This document shows positions 27,607 through 37,538 of a stretch of DNA of 64,000 nucleotides, piece by piece. This stretch comes from Pseudoglutamicibacter cumminsii (GTDB taxonomy: Bacteria > Actinomycetota > Actinomycetes > Actinomycetales > Micrococcaceae). The notes beneath the pieces were generated by a model. The model had not been told where the DNA came from and made no database searches. It saw nothing but the letters and a program-made list of their open reading frames with translations. Each line of letters starts with the position of its first letter. The first letter of the stretch is position 1. The stretch lies in assembly GCF_016907775.1 (NCBI RefSeq), contig NZ_JAFBCO010000001.1:2046001-2110000 (forward strand), in the 5' to 3' direction. The translations under genes were made by a program, and so were the position numbers.

Positions 27607-28872
27607 TTAAGCGGACTTACGTTCTTCGATGCCTTCGCGCAGAATCAGCTGAGGTTCTTTACCGTCCGTGATGACGTCCTCGGTCACGATGACCTCTTCG
27701 ACGTCGTGGCGGCCAGGCACGTCGAACATGATCGAACCGAGCGACTCTTCGAGAATCGAACGCAAGCCGCGCGCACCCGTACCGCGTTCGAGGGCTAGGT
27801 CAGCGATCGCGCCAAGGGCGCCTTCCTCGAAGGTGAGATGCACGCCGTCGAACATGAACATCTTCTGATACTGCTTGATCAGGGCGTTCTTCGGTTCGGT
27901 CAGAATAGAAATCAGCGCATCGCGGTCTAGATTCTCAACCGCGGTGATAACCGGCAAGCGACCAATGAACTCCGGAATCAGACCAAACTTCAGCAGATCC
28001 TCTGGCTGAACGTCGGCATACGACACCTCGTCAGTCTTGAGGGTCGTCAGTGGAGCACCGAAACCGATCCCCTTGCGGCCCGCACGCGACGCGATAATGT
28101 CTTCAAGGCCTGCGAACGCACCAGCGACGATGAAAAGAACGTTCGTGGTGTCGATCTGCAGGAAGTCCTGATGCGGATGCTTACGGCCACCCTGAGGCGG
28201 AACAGAGGCGACAGTGCCTTCCAGGATTTTCAGCAACGCTTGCTGAACGCCTTCACCCGAGACGTCACGGGTAATCGACGGGTTCTCGGATTTCCGGGAG
28301 ATCTTATCGATCTCGTCAATGTAGATGATGCCGTGCTGGGCGCGTTCAACATCGAAGTCCGCAGCCTGCAAAAGCTTCAGCAGAATGTTCTCGACGTCTT
28401 CGCCAACGTAGCCAGCTTCGGTCAGGCTCGTCGCGTCAGCAACCGCGAAGGGAACGTTTAACCGACGCGCGAGTGTTTGCGCCAAATAGGTTTTACCAGA
28501 GCCGGTCGGCCCGACCAGCATGATGTTGGACTTTGCTACCTCAACCTCGTCAAAGTCCTTGAGGGATTCGTGGGTAGCTGAACCGGTTCCGTTGATGCGC
28601 TTGTAGTGGTTGTAGACCGCGACGGACAGTGCACGCTTGGCTGCTTCTTGCCCCACAACGAACTTCTCGAGGTGCTCATAGATCTCCTGCGGGCGAGGCA
28701 ACTCCATTTCCTGGGTTTCCTCAACCTCTACGCTTTCCTCTTCAATGATCTCGTTGCATACCTCGATGCAGTCATTGCAGATGTAAACACCAGGTCCCGC
28801 GATGAGACGGCGAACCTGCTTCTGGCTCTTCCCACAGAAAGAGCATTTCAACAGATCCGTAGCTTCGCTCAC
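27607..28872 (-). CDS. clpX: ATP-dependent Clp protease ATP-binding subunit ClpX
   Basis: This 421-residue AAA+ unfoldase feeds ClpP1P2. The N-terminal zinc-binding domain has Cys10, Cys13, Cys32 and Cys35. Walker A GPTGSGKT is near 120, Walker [10 protein letters not shown] near 185, and the RGTGARGLR sensor-2 region lies near the end. The IGF-type loop for docking ClpP appears as GIGFGAP. The GTG start at 28872 follows AAGGAG. It is transcribed in the same direction as tig-clpP1-clpP2 but separated from clpP2 by a hairpin. Confidence 0.96.
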   Translation of the reverse strand: MSEATDLLKCSFCGKSQKQVRRLIAGPGVYICNDCIEVCNEIIEEESVEVEETQEMELPRPQEIYEHLEKFVVGQEAAKRALSVAVYNHYKRINGTGSATHESLKDFDEVEVAKSNIMLVGPTGSGKTYLAQTLARRLNVPFAVADATSLTEAGYVGEDVENILLKLLQAADFDVERAQHGIIYIDEIDKISRKSENPSITRDVSGEGVQQALLKILEGTVASVPPQGGRKHPHQDFLQIDTTNVLFIVAGAFAGLEDIIASRAGRKGIGFGAPLTTLKTDEVSYADVQPEDLLKFGLIPEFIGRLPVITAVENLDRDALISILTEPKNALIKQYQKMFMFDGVHLTFEEGALGAIADLALERGTGARGLRSILEESLGSIMFDVPGRHDVEEVIVTEDVITDGKEPQLILREGIEERKSA

Positions 28873-28967
28873 GAGAACTCCTTAGAACATTCCTATGCTG
28901 GCTTCCAGCGCGCGGATTAACTACAACCCACTCTAGGCCAGGGGTCTGACACTTATGAGCGCATAAA

Positions 28968-29022
28968 GCGCGTGTCCACCCTCGGATCCCCAATTCTATG
29001 GGGTACCTGGGCGAACACGCGC
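28968..29022 (-). terminator. probable terminator after clpP1-clpP2
   Basis: GCGCGTGTCCACCC and GGGCGAACACGCGC pair at 12 of 14 positions around an inner GGATCCCC/GGGGTACC stem. The U-run is weak (CUUUAUG). It lies in the 183-bp gap between clpP2 and clpX. Confidence 0.5.
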
Positions 29023-29055
29023 CTTATGCTGGGGCGGTTCTTATGCGTTTCTTAG

Positions 29056-29712
29056 TTATGAACGCGTCACCTTACGCGAGGTCACAACCTCGTCAATGAG
29101 GCCGTATTCCTTAGCACCCTCCGCAGTCATGAACAGATCGCGTTCAATGTCCTTGTCGACCTGCTCAGAAGACTGATTCGACAGGTCTGCAAGCGTGTCA
29201 GCGAGCCACTGACGCATACGCAAGACCTCATCGGCCTGAATCTGAAGATCAGTCGCCGTGCCGCGTTCGCCGCCGCCCATCGCAGGCTGGTGAATCAGAA
29301 CGCGAGCGTTCGGCAACGCAAGGCGCTTGCCTGGGGTACCTGCGGCCAGAAGCACCGCCGCGGCAGAAGCAGCCTGCCCAAGGCACACCGTCTGAATCTC
29401 CGGGCGGATGAACTGCATCGTGTCGTAGATAGCGGTCATCGCGGTGAACGAGCCACCCGGCGAGTTGATGTACATCGTGATGTCGCGCTCAGGGTCCATC
29501 GATTCGAGGACCAAAAGCTGAGCCATCACGTCATCGGCGGACGCGTCATCGACCTGGGCGCCCAAGAAAACGATGCGGTCTTCGAACAGCTTCGCGTATG
29601 GGTCCTGGCGCTTGAAGCCGTATGGGGTACGTTCCTCGAACTGTGGGAGGATGTAGCGGTTTTCTGGAAGGTTGCCCGCTGCCCCAGAGAAGTTCTGTGG
29701 ATCAAAGTTCAT
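29056..29712 (-). CDS. clpP2: ATP-dependent Clp protease proteolytic subunit ClpP2
   Basis: This 218-residue serine peptidase subunit has Ser106 in GQAASAAAV and His131 in LIHQP as catalytic residues. The N-terminal extension (QFEERTPYGFKRQDPY) is typical of actinobacterial ClpP2, the subunit that binds the ATPase in ClpP1P2. The ATG follows AAGGAG. It lies 25 bp after clpP1 in one transcription unit. Confidence 0.95.
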   Translation of the reverse strand: MNFDPQNFSGAAGNLPENRYILPQFEERTPYGFKRQDPYAKLFEDRIVFLGAQVDDASADDVMAQLLVLESMDPERDITMYINSPGGSFTAMTAIYDTMQFIRPEIQTVCLGQAASAAAVLLAAGTPGKRLALPNARVLIHQPAMGGGERGTATDLQIQADEVLRMRQWLADTLADLSNQSSEQVDKDIERDLFMTAEGAKEYGLIDEVVTSRKVTRS

Positions 29713-29737
29713 GAGTTCTCCTTAGAAGACGTTGGGC

Positions 29738-30355
29738 TTAGTTCTGGACGCCGCCGGTGCCGGTCACGGACGATGCGTTCACAGCGATGTGGTCGAAGAA
29801 ACCGTATTCCTTGCCCTCTTCAGCGGTGAACCAGGAGTCGCGCTCGTTGTCCTTGAGGATGCGTTCGAGTGGCTGGCCGGTCTGCTCCGCCGTGAGTTCG
29901 CTCATGACCTTCTTCATGTGCAGAATCAGCTGAGCCTGAATGCGGATATCCGATGCGGTACCGCCGATGCCGCCCGATGGTTGGTGCATCAGAATGCGAG
30001 CGTTCGGGGTTGCGTAGCGCTTGCCCTTAGTTCCGGAGGACAACAGGAACTGACCCATGGAAGCTGCGAGACCGGTAGCGACAGTCACGACGTCGTTCGG
30101 AATGAACTTCATCGTGTCGTAGATCGCCATGCCCGCAGTGATCGAACCACCTGGAGAGTTGATGTACAGGTAGATATCAGCTTCAGGGTCCTCTGCTGAG
30201 AGAAGCAACAGCTGGGAGCAGATCGTGTTCGCGATCTTGTCTTCAACCTGGCTACCCAGCCAAATGATTCGTTCCTTCAGCAAACGCTTGTAGATGTAAT
30301 CTTCCTGCAATGCCGGGTCCACGGAGGACATGCTCGGCGTTTCAGAGCTCGTCAT
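29738..30355 (-). CDS. clpP1: ATP-dependent Clp protease proteolytic subunit ClpP1
   Basis: This 205-residue subunit has Ser99 in AASMG and His124 in LMHQPSGG; the [15 protein letters not shown] segment is canonical. The ATG at 30355 (MTSSET) with GAGGGAGA is preferred over a frame starting 72 nt upstream. A ClgR-type site lies about 115 bp upstream, which would make clpP1P2 stress-inducible. It is the first gene of clpP1-clpP2, downstream of tig. Confidence 0.95.
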   Translation of the reverse strand: MTSSETPSMSSVDPALQEDYIYKRLLKERIIWLGSQVEDKIANTICSQLLLLSAEDPEADIYLYINSPGGSITAGMAIYDTMKFIPNDVVTVATGLAASMGQFLLSSGTKGKRYATPNARILMHQPSGGIGGTASDIRIQAQLILHMKKVMSELTAEQTGQPLERILKDNERDSWFTAEEGKEYGFFDHIAVNASSVTGTGGVQN

Positions 30356-30470
30356 ATTTCTCCCTCTCTGTGAGGTCCTCAGAGGCAGACCTGAAATGGG
30401 TCCACGTGAATTGCTTGCTAATGACATTACATAGGGGGTCGTTGCTATTTACCGGGAAAACGGCGTGTTT

Positions 30471-30481
30471 CGCTCACGGCG
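30471..30481. promoter_or_regulatory. ClgR-like operator upstream of clpP1P2
   Basis: CGCTCACGGCG fits the core CGCYNANRGCG described for ClgR of Corynebacterium. A possible -10 (TATGTAAT, 30426-30433 on the minus strand) puts the site about 57 bp upstream of the transcription start, a usual activator position. ClgR activates clp genes in actinobacteria. Confidence 0.5.
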
Positions 30482-30535
30482 TGAGTACGCTCGCTAGAAG
30501 CGGACAGGTTCTGGAAACCGTTAACCTCCAAGCAT

Positions 30536-30574
30536 GAGTTTGGCCCCGCTAGATGATCTAGCGGGGCCAAACTC
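30536..30574 (-). terminator. tig terminator
   Basis: An 18-bp perfect stem (GAGTTTGGCCCCGCTAGA, with its complement at 30557-30574) around a 3-nt loop lies just after tig. The minus-strand 3' arm ends with GGCCAAACUC and has no long U-run. Confidence 0.75.
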
Positions 30575-30589
30575 AGTGGATACAGAGAA

Positions 30590-31918
30590 TTAGTTCTCCT
30601 CGGAAGCTTCCTCGGCGTCCTTCTCACCTTCCGGAGTCACAAACTCAGTGAGGTCAACATCCTTGCCGTCAGTGTCCTTGACCTTAGCGGCCTCGAGAAC
30701 CTTGGCAAGAGCCTTACGGCGGCGTACCTCACCTACGACCGCCTCGATCTGGCCGCCCTGGCCCAGCATCTGCATGAACTGCTGTGGGTCCATACCGTAC
30801 TGCTGCGAGGTCTGGAAGATGTACTCGAGCAGCTCGTTCTGCTCAACACCGATCTCTTCTTCGTCGGCAATCTTGTCGAGGACAATCTCAGCACGGAACG
30901 CCTTCTCGGTGTTCTCTCGAACTTCCGCACGGTGTTCCTCGGTATCGTGGTCTTCGTCCTGGTTCGGAGAGTTGAAGTGAGCTTCAACCTGCTCCTCGAT
31001 GACGCTCTCTGGCAGGGCGACCTCGACCTTTTCCAGGAGTGCGTCGAGAGCCTTATCGCGTGCTTCAACACCCTGCTGCATCACGGCGTCCTTCTCGGCG
31101 CCTTTGCGCAGAGATGCACGCAATTCTTCGACCGTGTCGAATTCGGACGCCAACTGAGCGAACTCATCGTCTGCCTCAGGCAATTCGCGTTCCTTGACTG
31201 CGGTCAGGGTGACCTTGACGGTCGCATCCTCACCAGAGTGCTCGCCACCTGCAAGCTTGGTCTCGAGTGCAGCATCCTCGTCAACGGACAGGCCGATCAG
31301 AGCCTCGTCGATGCCCTCGAGCATCGTGCCGGAACCGATCTCGTAAGACAGGCCCGTTGCCTCGTCAACGGTCTCACCGTCGATGGAAGCGGAGATGTCG
31401 ATCGTCGTGAAGTCGCCATCCTTAGCTGGACGATCAACAGACTTGAGCGTGCCGAAGCGGCCGCGAAGCTCATCGAGAGCCTTCTCAACGTCTTCGTCCT
31501 TGGCTTCACGTGGCTCAACAGTGAGCTCGATGCCCTTGTAGTCAGGCAGCTCAATCTCTGGGCGAGCTTCAACAGTGATCGTCAGGGAAACGTCAGCTTC
31601 CTTGTCAGCGTCGTTGAGCGACGGTGCCTGCTGAACCTCGACCTCAGGGCGGGCGAGCGGAACAACACCGGTCTCACCGAGAGCCTGCTGGTAATAGGAA
31701 TCCAGCTGGCTGTTCAGAGCGTTCTCAACCACGTATTCGCGGCCAACGCGCTGATCAATCATCACTGCAGGAACCTTGCCGCGGCGGAAGCCAGGAACCT
31801 GGATCTGCTGGGCAACTTCCTTGTAAGAGGCATCCAGAGCCGGCTTGAAGTCGACAAACGGGACCTCGATGTTCAGCTTGACCCGAGTGGGCGTCACACG
31901 CTCGAGCGAGGTTTTCAC
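30590..31918 (-). CDS. tig: trigger factor chaperone
   Basis: This 442-residue ribosome-bound chaperone starts with the ribosome-binding tail whose signature is GFRRGKVP (near residue 45). A FKBP-type PPIase domain covers about 150-245, and a helical C-terminal arm follows; the tail is acidic ([11 protein letters not shown]). The GTG start at 31918 follows CAGGAG. It lies upstream of clpP1-clpP2-clpX, a widespread order linking folding and proteolysis of nascent chains. Confidence 0.96.
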   Translation of the reverse strand: MKTSLERVTPTRVKLNIEVPFVDFKPALDASYKEVAQQIQVPGFRRGKVPAVMIDQRVGREYVVENALNSQLDSYYQQALGETGVVPLARPEVEVQQAPSLNDADKEADVSLTITVEARPEIELPDYKGIELTVEPREAKDEDVEKALDELRGRFGTLKSVDRPAKDGDFTTIDISASIDGETVDEATGLSYEIGSGTMLEGIDEALIGLSVDEDAALETKLAGGEHSGEDATVKVTLTAVKERELPEADDEFAQLASEFDTVEELRASLRKGAEKDAVMQQGVEARDKALDALLEKVEVALPESVIEEQVEAHFNSPNQDEDHDTEEHRAEVRENTEKAFRAEIVLDKIADEEEIGVEQNELLEYIFQTSQQYGMDPQQFMQMLGQGGQIEAVVGEVRRRKALAKVLEAAKVKDTDGKDVDLTEFVTPEGEKDAEEASEEN

Positions 31919-31963
31919 TATGCTGATGCTCCTGACGTCTAGTCAATTATGAAAGTGATTCAA

Positions 31964-32003
31964 GTAAGGCCCGCCGTCCGAAGATTCGGCTGGCGGGCCT
32001 TAC
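31964..32003 (-). terminator. terminator of tRNA-Pro
   Basis: GTAAGGCCCGCC (31964-31975) and its complement (31992-32003) form a 12-bp stem with further pairing in the loop (CCGAA..TTCGG). It lies directly 3' of tRNA-Pro on the minus strand. Confidence 0.7.
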
Positions 32004-32016
32004 AAGATAGTGAAAG

Positions 32017-32092
<76 letters not shown>

Positions 32093-32318
32093 TTATCAGG
32101 CACCGATCCATCTAAGCACATCTCTGCGCCAAAACGAAATCGTACCCTATTCTCGAATGATCCTTGAAGTTGATTCCGAGGAGCCTTGCTCCCCCGTCCG
32201 CTTCAGGACCAGTGATCACTGTATACGACGATTTTGATTTTGCGAAATCGTCCGTTTCCTACCGTGTGTTTCTAGATCAGGCCGCATCCGAAACACAGCG
32301 GCTGAGGTGTGCAAAATT
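32093..32318. other. intergenic between divergent tRNA-Pro and tRNA-Gly
   Basis: The stretch holds the two promoter regions. I see no gene or repeat in it. The centre around 32230-32260 is AT-rich. Confidence 0.45.
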
Positions 32319-32346
32319 TTGGTGAACTCGATGTCGCTGTTAGAGT
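32319..32346 (+). promoter_or_regulatory. candidate promoter of tRNA-Gly
   Basis: TTGGTG (32319-32324) and TAGAGT (32341-32346) are separated by 16 bp, about 30 bp before the tRNA. A TAGAGT hexamer also precedes tRNA-His (45834-45839). Confidence 0.45.
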
Positions 32347-32376
32347 GGTTCAGGTCGCTTCACTGAAGCGAACGAC

Positions 32377-32447
32377 GCGGGTGTAGCTTAATGGTAAAGC
32401 CCTTGCCTTCCAAGCAAGTTACGCGAGTTCGATTCTCGTCACCCGCT
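32377..32447 (+). tRNA. tRNA-Gly (anticodon TCC)
   Basis: The gene is 71 nt. The acceptor stem is GCGGGTG/CACCCGC, the T arm has AGTTCGATTCT, and the anticodon loop CTTCCAA gives UCC. CCA is not encoded. Confidence 0.95.
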
Positions 32448-32456
32448 CTGGAAGAA

Positions 32457-32500
32457 AAGTATTCGCCCGGAACGCAAACATGCGTTCCGGGCGAATACTT
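32457..32500. terminator. terminator between tRNA-Gly and rpiB
   Basis: A 20-bp perfect stem (AAGTATTCGCCCGGAACGCA, with its complement at 32481-32500) around AACA is followed by TTAA. It lies between convergent genes and can serve both. Confidence 0.85.
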
Positions 32501-32564
32501 TTAACCGCGGATCGTTTTAGCTGCGGTCAGAATCGTCTGACATCAGATCTGCAGTGCTCCATCG

Positions 32565-33038
32565 CTACATCTGAATTTCGCCGGTGGTTTCGTAGGTGCC
32601 GATCTTGCCGATACGGCGGACGTGACGCTCGTCACCTGGGAATGGCTCAGCGATGAATGTGCGAATCAGCTCCGTTGCCTCATCGACGGAATGCTGACGG
32701 CCACCAACAGCAACCACGTTCGCGTTGTTGTGCTCACGCGCAAGCTTCGCAGTCTCTTCGTTCCAGACGAGCGCCGCACGAATGCCTTTAACCTTGTTCG
32801 CCGCGATCTGCTCGCCGTTACCCGAGCCGCCCAATACGATCCCCAGCGACTCCACGCCCTTCTCCCAGTCATCAGCCACAGCGACTGCCGCGTTGATGCA
32901 GAATCCTGGGTAGTCATCGAGCGGGTCGTATTCCTGTGGACCGTGGTCAATGACTTCATGGCCGTCCTCCCCTAGAACCTTGATCAGGTGGTGGCTCAAT
33001 TCGAGTCCAGCGTGATCTGTAGCGATGTGGATGCGCAC
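32565..33038 (-). CDS. rpiB: ribose-5-phosphate isomerase B
   Basis: This 157-residue RpiB/LacAB-type isomerase of the pentose phosphate pathway has ATDHAG at 6-11, GGSGNGEQIAANKVKGIRA near 70-88, and HNNANVVAVGGR. The GSGNGEQ form of the anion-binding loop is the actinobacterial one. The GTG start at 33038 follows GGAGG. It stands alone, with a terminator on its 3' side. Confidence 0.94.
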   Translation of the reverse strand: MRIHIATDHAGLELSHHLIKVLGEDGHEVIDHGPQEYDPLDDYPGFCINAAVAVADDWEKGVESLGIVLGGSGNGEQIAANKVKGIRAALVWNEETAKLAREHNNANVVAVGGRQHSVDEATELIRTFIAEPFPGDERHVRRIGKIGTYETTGEIQM

Positions 33039-33225
33039 AATTCCTCCATGGCAACGTGTCCGATAGTCTCCACGGTTTATTCTAGGCAGGAAACACGTCT
33101 ACACACCTGGTCAGAATGCGCCTCGAGTGGGAAACTGTTCAAAGATGCCTTGAGATCAGATGCATGGAGATCATGAGTCTGCATGGTCAAAGCGCTGAAT
33201 GAATCGTAGATTAGAGGAGAAACCT

Positions 33226-35823
33226 GTGCCCGGAATTAATCTCACCCGCGACGAAGCGATGGAACGCTCACGTCAGCTAGTGGCCCAGACCTCAAACATT
33301 CACCTGGATCTCACAACCGGCAGCGAAACCTTCCGCACTAAAGCCACCATCGCATTCCGGGCGACGCCGGGTGCTACCTCATTTATCGACGCGATCACCG
33401 AGCGCATCCACTCCATCAACCTCAACGGGCAACAGCTCGACCCGGCCACGCACGCAGATGAATACCGTATTCAGTTGCCAGGGCTTAAGTCTGACAACGT
33501 GTTGGAGATCGACGCGGACTTCCGTTATTCCTCAACCGGTGAAGGTCTCCACCGTTTCGTCGACCCAGTTGATGGCGAGGTCTACCTATATACCCAGTTC
33601 GAAGTGCCAGACGCCCGCCGCGTCTTCCCTACTTTCGAACAGCCTGACCTCAAACAAGCCTTCAGCTTCACAGTCGATGCTCCGGCCCACTGGACAGTCA
33701 TTTCCAACCAGCCGACCCCGAAGCCTGAGCCGCTACCGGCTGAACATGGTGCAGAAACCGATACCGACGTCGCGCGCTGGGTCTTCCCGCCCACGCCACG
33801 CATATCTTCCTACATCACGGCGATCGTCGCCGGACCTTATGAAGGAACCACCGACGTCTATAGGGCCGAAGACGGGCGTACCGTTCCGCTCGGCGTGTAC
33901 TCCCGCGTATCGCTCGCGGAATATGTCGATGCCGATAATCTCTTCGCAACCACGAAAGCCGGCTTCAAGTTCTTCGAAGAACAGTTCGGCACCCCGTACC
34001 CGTTCACCAAATACGATCAGATCTTCGTGCCAGACTTCAATGCTGGCGCCATGGAGAACGCCGGTTGCGTCACGATCCTCGAAGACTACGTGTTCCGTTC
34101 CAAGGTCACGGGCGCGCTGAGGGAACGCCGCGACATCACCGTCCTCCACGAGCTGGCTCACATGTGGTTCGGGGACCTCGTGACGATGCGCTGGTGGGAT
34201 GACCTGTGGCTCAACGAATCCTTCGCAGAGTTCATGTCGCACCTGTGCGCGGTTGAAACCGGAGTGTCCCCGCATGCATGGACGACCTTCGCCGCCTCGG
34301 AGAAGACGTGGGCGTACGCGCAAGATCAGTTGCCGACAACCCACCCGATCACCGCAGATATGGTGGATCTCGATGCGGTCAACGCGAACTTCGACGGCAT
34401 CACATACGCAAAGGGCGCCGCGGTTCTAAGGCAGCTCGTCGCCTGGGTTGGCCAGGAATCCTTCATGGAAGGTGTACGCGGTTACCTCGCGGAAAACGCG
34501 TGGGGCAACGCTGAGCTCAAAGACCTTCTTGGTCACCTCGAGAAAGCTTCTGGCCGTGACCTGAGCGGCTGGTCCCAACAATGGTTGGAGACGTGCGGGG
34601 TCAACACCATCAGCGTGGAATACGACATCGATGAAGACGGCTACCTCACTGACTTCACCGTGACACAAACCGCCTGCGAGGAGCACCCGCACCTACGCAA
34701 GAAACATATCAAGGTCGCTTTCTACACATTCGACGGGGCGAATAAGCTCAATCGCGACCTGGTCCTCGACGTCGATGTCGACGGCGAGACAACGGTCGTC
34801 GAGCAGGCCCAGCGAGTGCCAACTCCGGACCTTGTTCTGTTGAACCATGGCGACCTGGGCTTCGCGAAAATCAGGTTGGACTCGACTTCGCTCGAAACCG
34901 TTATCCAGCACTTGTCTGGTCTGGAAGATCCGCTCGACCGAGTTGTTGTGTGGTCAGCCTTGTGGGACGCAACCCGCGACGGCGTGCTCCCCGCTACCAC
35001 GTTCGTCGACACCGTCTTGACGCACCTCCCGGCAGAAACCGACGCAACGCTTGCCAACTTCTTGCTCCGGCAGCTTGAGTACGCGCTCAAGCACTACGTG
35101 CGTCCAGCGAAAACAGACACAATGCTTCAGCGTGCCGGCAACGTCTTGTGGGGCGCCGCGCAGGAAGCTGCCAGCGGTAGCGACATGCAATTCCAGCTTG
35201 TCAACGTTTTCGCTCGCCTAGCCAACAGCGATGTTCAGCTCGGCATCATCGAAGACCTCCGGAGCGGCGAAAGCTCGCTATCAGGGCTCGAGATCGACCA
35301 AGACCTTTCATGGAATCTGCTCATCTCACTCGCAGCTGGCGGGCGCATCGGCGAAGCTGACATCGACGCCGAATACGAGAAAGACACCTCCGCTAACGGC
35401 GCGATCAGCGCACACACCGCCAAAGCCGCGCTACCAACACCTGAGGCCAAGCAGGAAGCTTGGGATGCGATGGTCAACGAGCAATCGCTCACGAACACCC
35501 TGCAACGCGCCGTGATTCAGGGCTTCAACCGTTGCCAGGATGAACAGCTCTTGGCTCCATACGCTGAGCTTTATTTCGAGAACCTTGCATCGATGTGGGA
35601 CGACGCCAGCTACGAGATGTCCCAGCGTCTCGTAACAGGCCTCTACCCGTACTTCGCAGCAACCACCCCAACGCTCGAGGCTACTACCCACGCGATCGAA
35701 ACCCTCGCGGCCGAAAAGCCGGGACTCAAGCGACCGCTTCTCGAAGCCCGGGACGGTCTCGAACGCATCATTGCCGCACGCAAAGCTGACGAAGCCGCCA
35801 ACCATGCAAAGGCTACGTGCTGA
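33226..35823 (+). CDS. pepN: aminopeptidase N (M1 family)
   Basis: This 865-residue zinc aminopeptidase trims N-terminal residues from peptides. The exopeptidase motif GAMENAG is at about 274-280, and the zinc site is His308-Glu309-x2-His312 with Glu331 (HELAH...NESF). It has the ERAP1-like C-terminal helical domain. The GTG at 33226 (VPGINL) with GGAG is preferred over an ATG 27 nt upstream. It is cytoplasmic, with no signal peptide. Its stop overlaps the next gene by 7 nt. Confidence 0.95.
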   Translation: MPGINLTRDEAMERSRQLVAQTSNIHLDLTTGSETFRTKATIAFRATPGATSFIDAITERIHSINLNGQQLDPATHADEYRIQLPGLKSDNVLEIDADFRYSSTGEGLHRFVDPVDGEVYLYTQFEVPDARRVFPTFEQPDLKQAFSFTVDAPAHWTVISNQPTPKPEPLPAEHGAETDTDVARWVFPPTPRISSYITAIVAGPYEGTTDVYRAEDGRTVPLGVYSRVSLAEYVDADNLFATTKAGFKFFEEQFGTPYPFTKYDQIFVPDFNAGAMENAGCVTILEDYVFRSKVTGALRERRDITVLHELAHMWFGDLVTMRWWDDLWLNESFAEFMSHLCAVETGVSPHAWTTFAASEKTWAYAQDQLPTTHPITADMVDLDAVNANFDGITYAKGAAVLRQLVAWVGQESFMEGVRGYLAENAWGNAELKDLLGHLEKASGRDLSGWSQQWLETCGVNTISVEYDIDEDGYLTDFTVTQTACEEHPHLRKKHIKVAFYTFDGANKLNRDLVLDVDVDGETTVVEQAQRVPTPDLVLLNHGDLGFAKIRLDSTSLETVIQHLSGLEDPLDRVVVWSALWDATRDGVLPATTFVDTVLTHLPAETDATLANFLLRQLEYALKHYVRPAKTDTMLQRAGNVLWGAAQEAASGSDMQFQLVNVFARLANSDVQLGIIEDLRSGESSLSGLEIDQDLSWNLLISLAAGGRIGEADIDAEYEKDTSANGAISAHTAKAALPTPEAKQEAWDAMVNEQSLTNTLQRAVIQGFNRCQDEQLLAPYAELYFENLASMWDDASYEMSQRLVTGLYPYFAATTPTLEATTHAIETLAAEKPGLKRPLLEARDGLERIIAARKADEAANHAKATC

Positions 35824-36341
35824 AGCCACATACGTTCGAGGTGAGCGTTTCGTGGGAGGTCGGCGACGGTGACCCGACGACCTCCCTGCGCGCTTTCTCG
35901 CGTGATTCGGTAGCGACCACCCCAGGCATCGAGGCCCAAGCCAGTTCCTCAGCGGGTGCTCGCGTGGGACTCGAGGTATCAGCAGCCAAGGCCTTCTTCG
36001 GGGACCCCAGCAAGTGGAATCCTGAAACGCTCCTCCTTGCTGCGCTCGGTCAATGTCACCTGCTGTCGTTCCTGCGTGCCGCAGGCGTTCGCGGATATGA
36101 AGTCACGCACGCCACCATCGATGTGAGAGGCGAGCTAGCGCTCTCCCCCGACGGCTCAGGCCGCTTCACTTTCATCGAGATGCAGCCGGCGAGCAGCATT
36201 TCAGGGCAGGATCCAGAAACCGACGCGGAAACCTACTCTGAACTCCACGAGCAAGCGCACACCTGGTGCTTCATCGCCAACAGCATCTCGTGCGAGATCG
36301 CTGTCCAGCCCGATACCGGCGGCCTACAACGCGTACTCTGA
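35817..36341 (+). CDS. OsmC-family protein
   Basis: This 174-residue OsmC/Ohr-fold protein belongs to a family of thiol-dependent peroxidases for organic hydroperoxides. The peroxidatic Cys is Cys80 in ALGQCHLLSFL, and a second Cys is in HTWCFIANS near 150. The layout is closer to the OsmC/YhfA-like branch than to Ohr. It starts with a GTG overlapping the pepN stop, so it is translationally coupled to pepN. The next gene encodes a haemoglobin, which together hints at oxidative or nitrosative defence; that link is inferred. Confidence 0.88.
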   Translation: MLKPHTFEVSVSWEVGDGDPTTSLRAFSRDSVATTPGIEAQASSSAGARVGLEVSAAKAFFGDPSKWNPETLLLAALGQCHLLSFLRAAGVRGYEVTHATIDVRGELALSPDGSGRFTFIEMQPASSISGQDPETDAETYSELHEQAHTWCFIANSISCEIAVQPDTGGLQRVL

Positions 36342-36375
36342 AGAAGCCGACGCGACCACTTGAGAGAATGCAGTT

Positions 36376-36855
36376 ATGCAGATGAACGAAAAACCTACCC
36401 CTGGCGTTGAACAGCGAGAATTCAAAGGCGCTATCCTGTTGGGAAACGTGCGTCCAGCAAGCCTCAACAGCACCGAGGCCATGGTCGGTAGCGTGTATCA
36501 CCAGCTCGGGGAAAAGAAATTCGAAGACCTCGTTGCTGCCTTCTATCGTGGGGTCGCACAAGACGACGTCCTGAGGGCCGAATACCCCGAAGAAGACTTG
36601 GGGCCGGCAGAGATCCGTTTGCGGATGTTCCTAATCCAGTACTTCGGCGGCCCCAGCACCTACTCGGAACACCGCGGCCACCCGCGACTGCGTGCCCGCC
36701 ACTTCGCGTTCAAGGTCAACCGAGACACCCGCGAACGCTGGCTCAAACACATGCGAGCCGCGATGGATGAAGTTTCTTTACCGCCCGCTATCGATGCGTT
36801 GATGTGGGACTATTTTGAGCGCGCTGCCACCGCGATGCTCAACACCGCCGATTAG
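36376..36855 (+). CDS. glbO: group II truncated haemoglobin
   Basis: This 159-residue protein has an N-terminal extension of about 30 residues before the 2/2 globin fold. Tyr57 is at the B10 position (AAFYRGV). GHPRLRARHF holds the proximal His (near 109), and RERWLKHM holds the TrpG8 that marks group II (trHbO). Members bind O2 tightly and may act in redox or NO chemistry with the membrane. It follows the OsmC-like gene by 34 bp and overlaps the convergent neighbour by 4 nt at the stop codons. Confidence 0.92.
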   Translation: MQMNEKPTPGVEQREFKGAILLGNVRPASLNSTEAMVGSVYHQLGEKKFEDLVAAFYRGVAQDDVLRAEYPEEDLGPAEIRLRMFLIQYFGGPSTYSEHRGHPRLRARHFAFKVNRDTRERWLKHMRAAMDEVSLPPAIDALMWDYFERAATAMLNTAD

Positions 36856-37532
36856 CTCAACCCAGCACGGTAGAGAAGAGTTCCGCCGTGGCACGACAAC
36901 CGACGCCACATCCCCGAGGTGAAGACGCGCGAACGCTGGCCCTGCGCCACAAACCCTAACGCCTGGGCGGTAAATGCCGCCCCAGCAAGCATGGGCGCCA
37001 AATGATCATCCTGCGGAACCACACCTAACTCGCCCAACGTCTGACCCCACACAGCGTTCCGAGCCTGCACGACAACCGGCTGGCCAGGATGATCAGGCAA
37101 CGAATCATTCACGATCCGCGCAACCTCAGCCCCCGCGTCGTACACCGCATCATCAACGACCGTGCCGCCAGATTCCCACTGCGCCTGCAACGGAACCAGC
37201 GACGTCCAAGGAGCGTTCACACGCTGTGGCGGAACCCGCAACTGACCCCGCCCAGCGTTCACAGCCCGAGGCATACGGTCACGCAACTCAGCCAACGGAA
37301 CCACAACATCGAGCAGCTCAGTCTGCTGCGTCAACCGCACACCACGCTGGGCGATGATGACCGGCGCCGGGTCCGTCAACATCAATGGGAACGAGAACGC
37401 CGTATGCAACGCGGCGACCCGCCCACGAGCAACAATCCGGCACACGCCATCGCGGATACCTGCCGACCTCTTGAGGAAGGTATCAACATCGTGAAGGTCG
37501 GTCGCATCAGACAAGATCAAACTATTGGCCAC
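36852..37532 (-). CDS. conserved hypothetical protein convergent with glbO
   Basis: The protein has about 226 residues and is soluble, with no clear motif; it has three Cys or fewer and no membrane helix. Codon use and length support a real gene, and similar proteins appear downstream of the globin gene in related genera, but I cannot name a family. The start is uncertain. The GTG at 37532 follows AGGAGG with almost no spacing, so an in-frame TTG 12 nt downstream may be used instead. It diverges from tesB, with a 25-bp tandem repeat between them. Confidence 0.7.
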   Translation of the reverse strand: MANSLILSDATDLHDVDTFLKRSAGIRDGVCRIVARGRVAALHTAFSFPLMLTDPAPVIIAQRGVRLTQQTELLDVVVPLAELRDRMPRAVNAGRGQLRVPPQRVNAPWTSLVPLQAQWESGGTVVDDAVYDAGAEVARIVNDSLPDHPGQPVVVQARNAVWGQTLGELGVVPQDDHLAPMLAGAAFTAQALGFVAQGQRSRVFTSGMWRRLSCHGGTLLYRAGLS

Positions 37533-37538
37533 CCTCCT

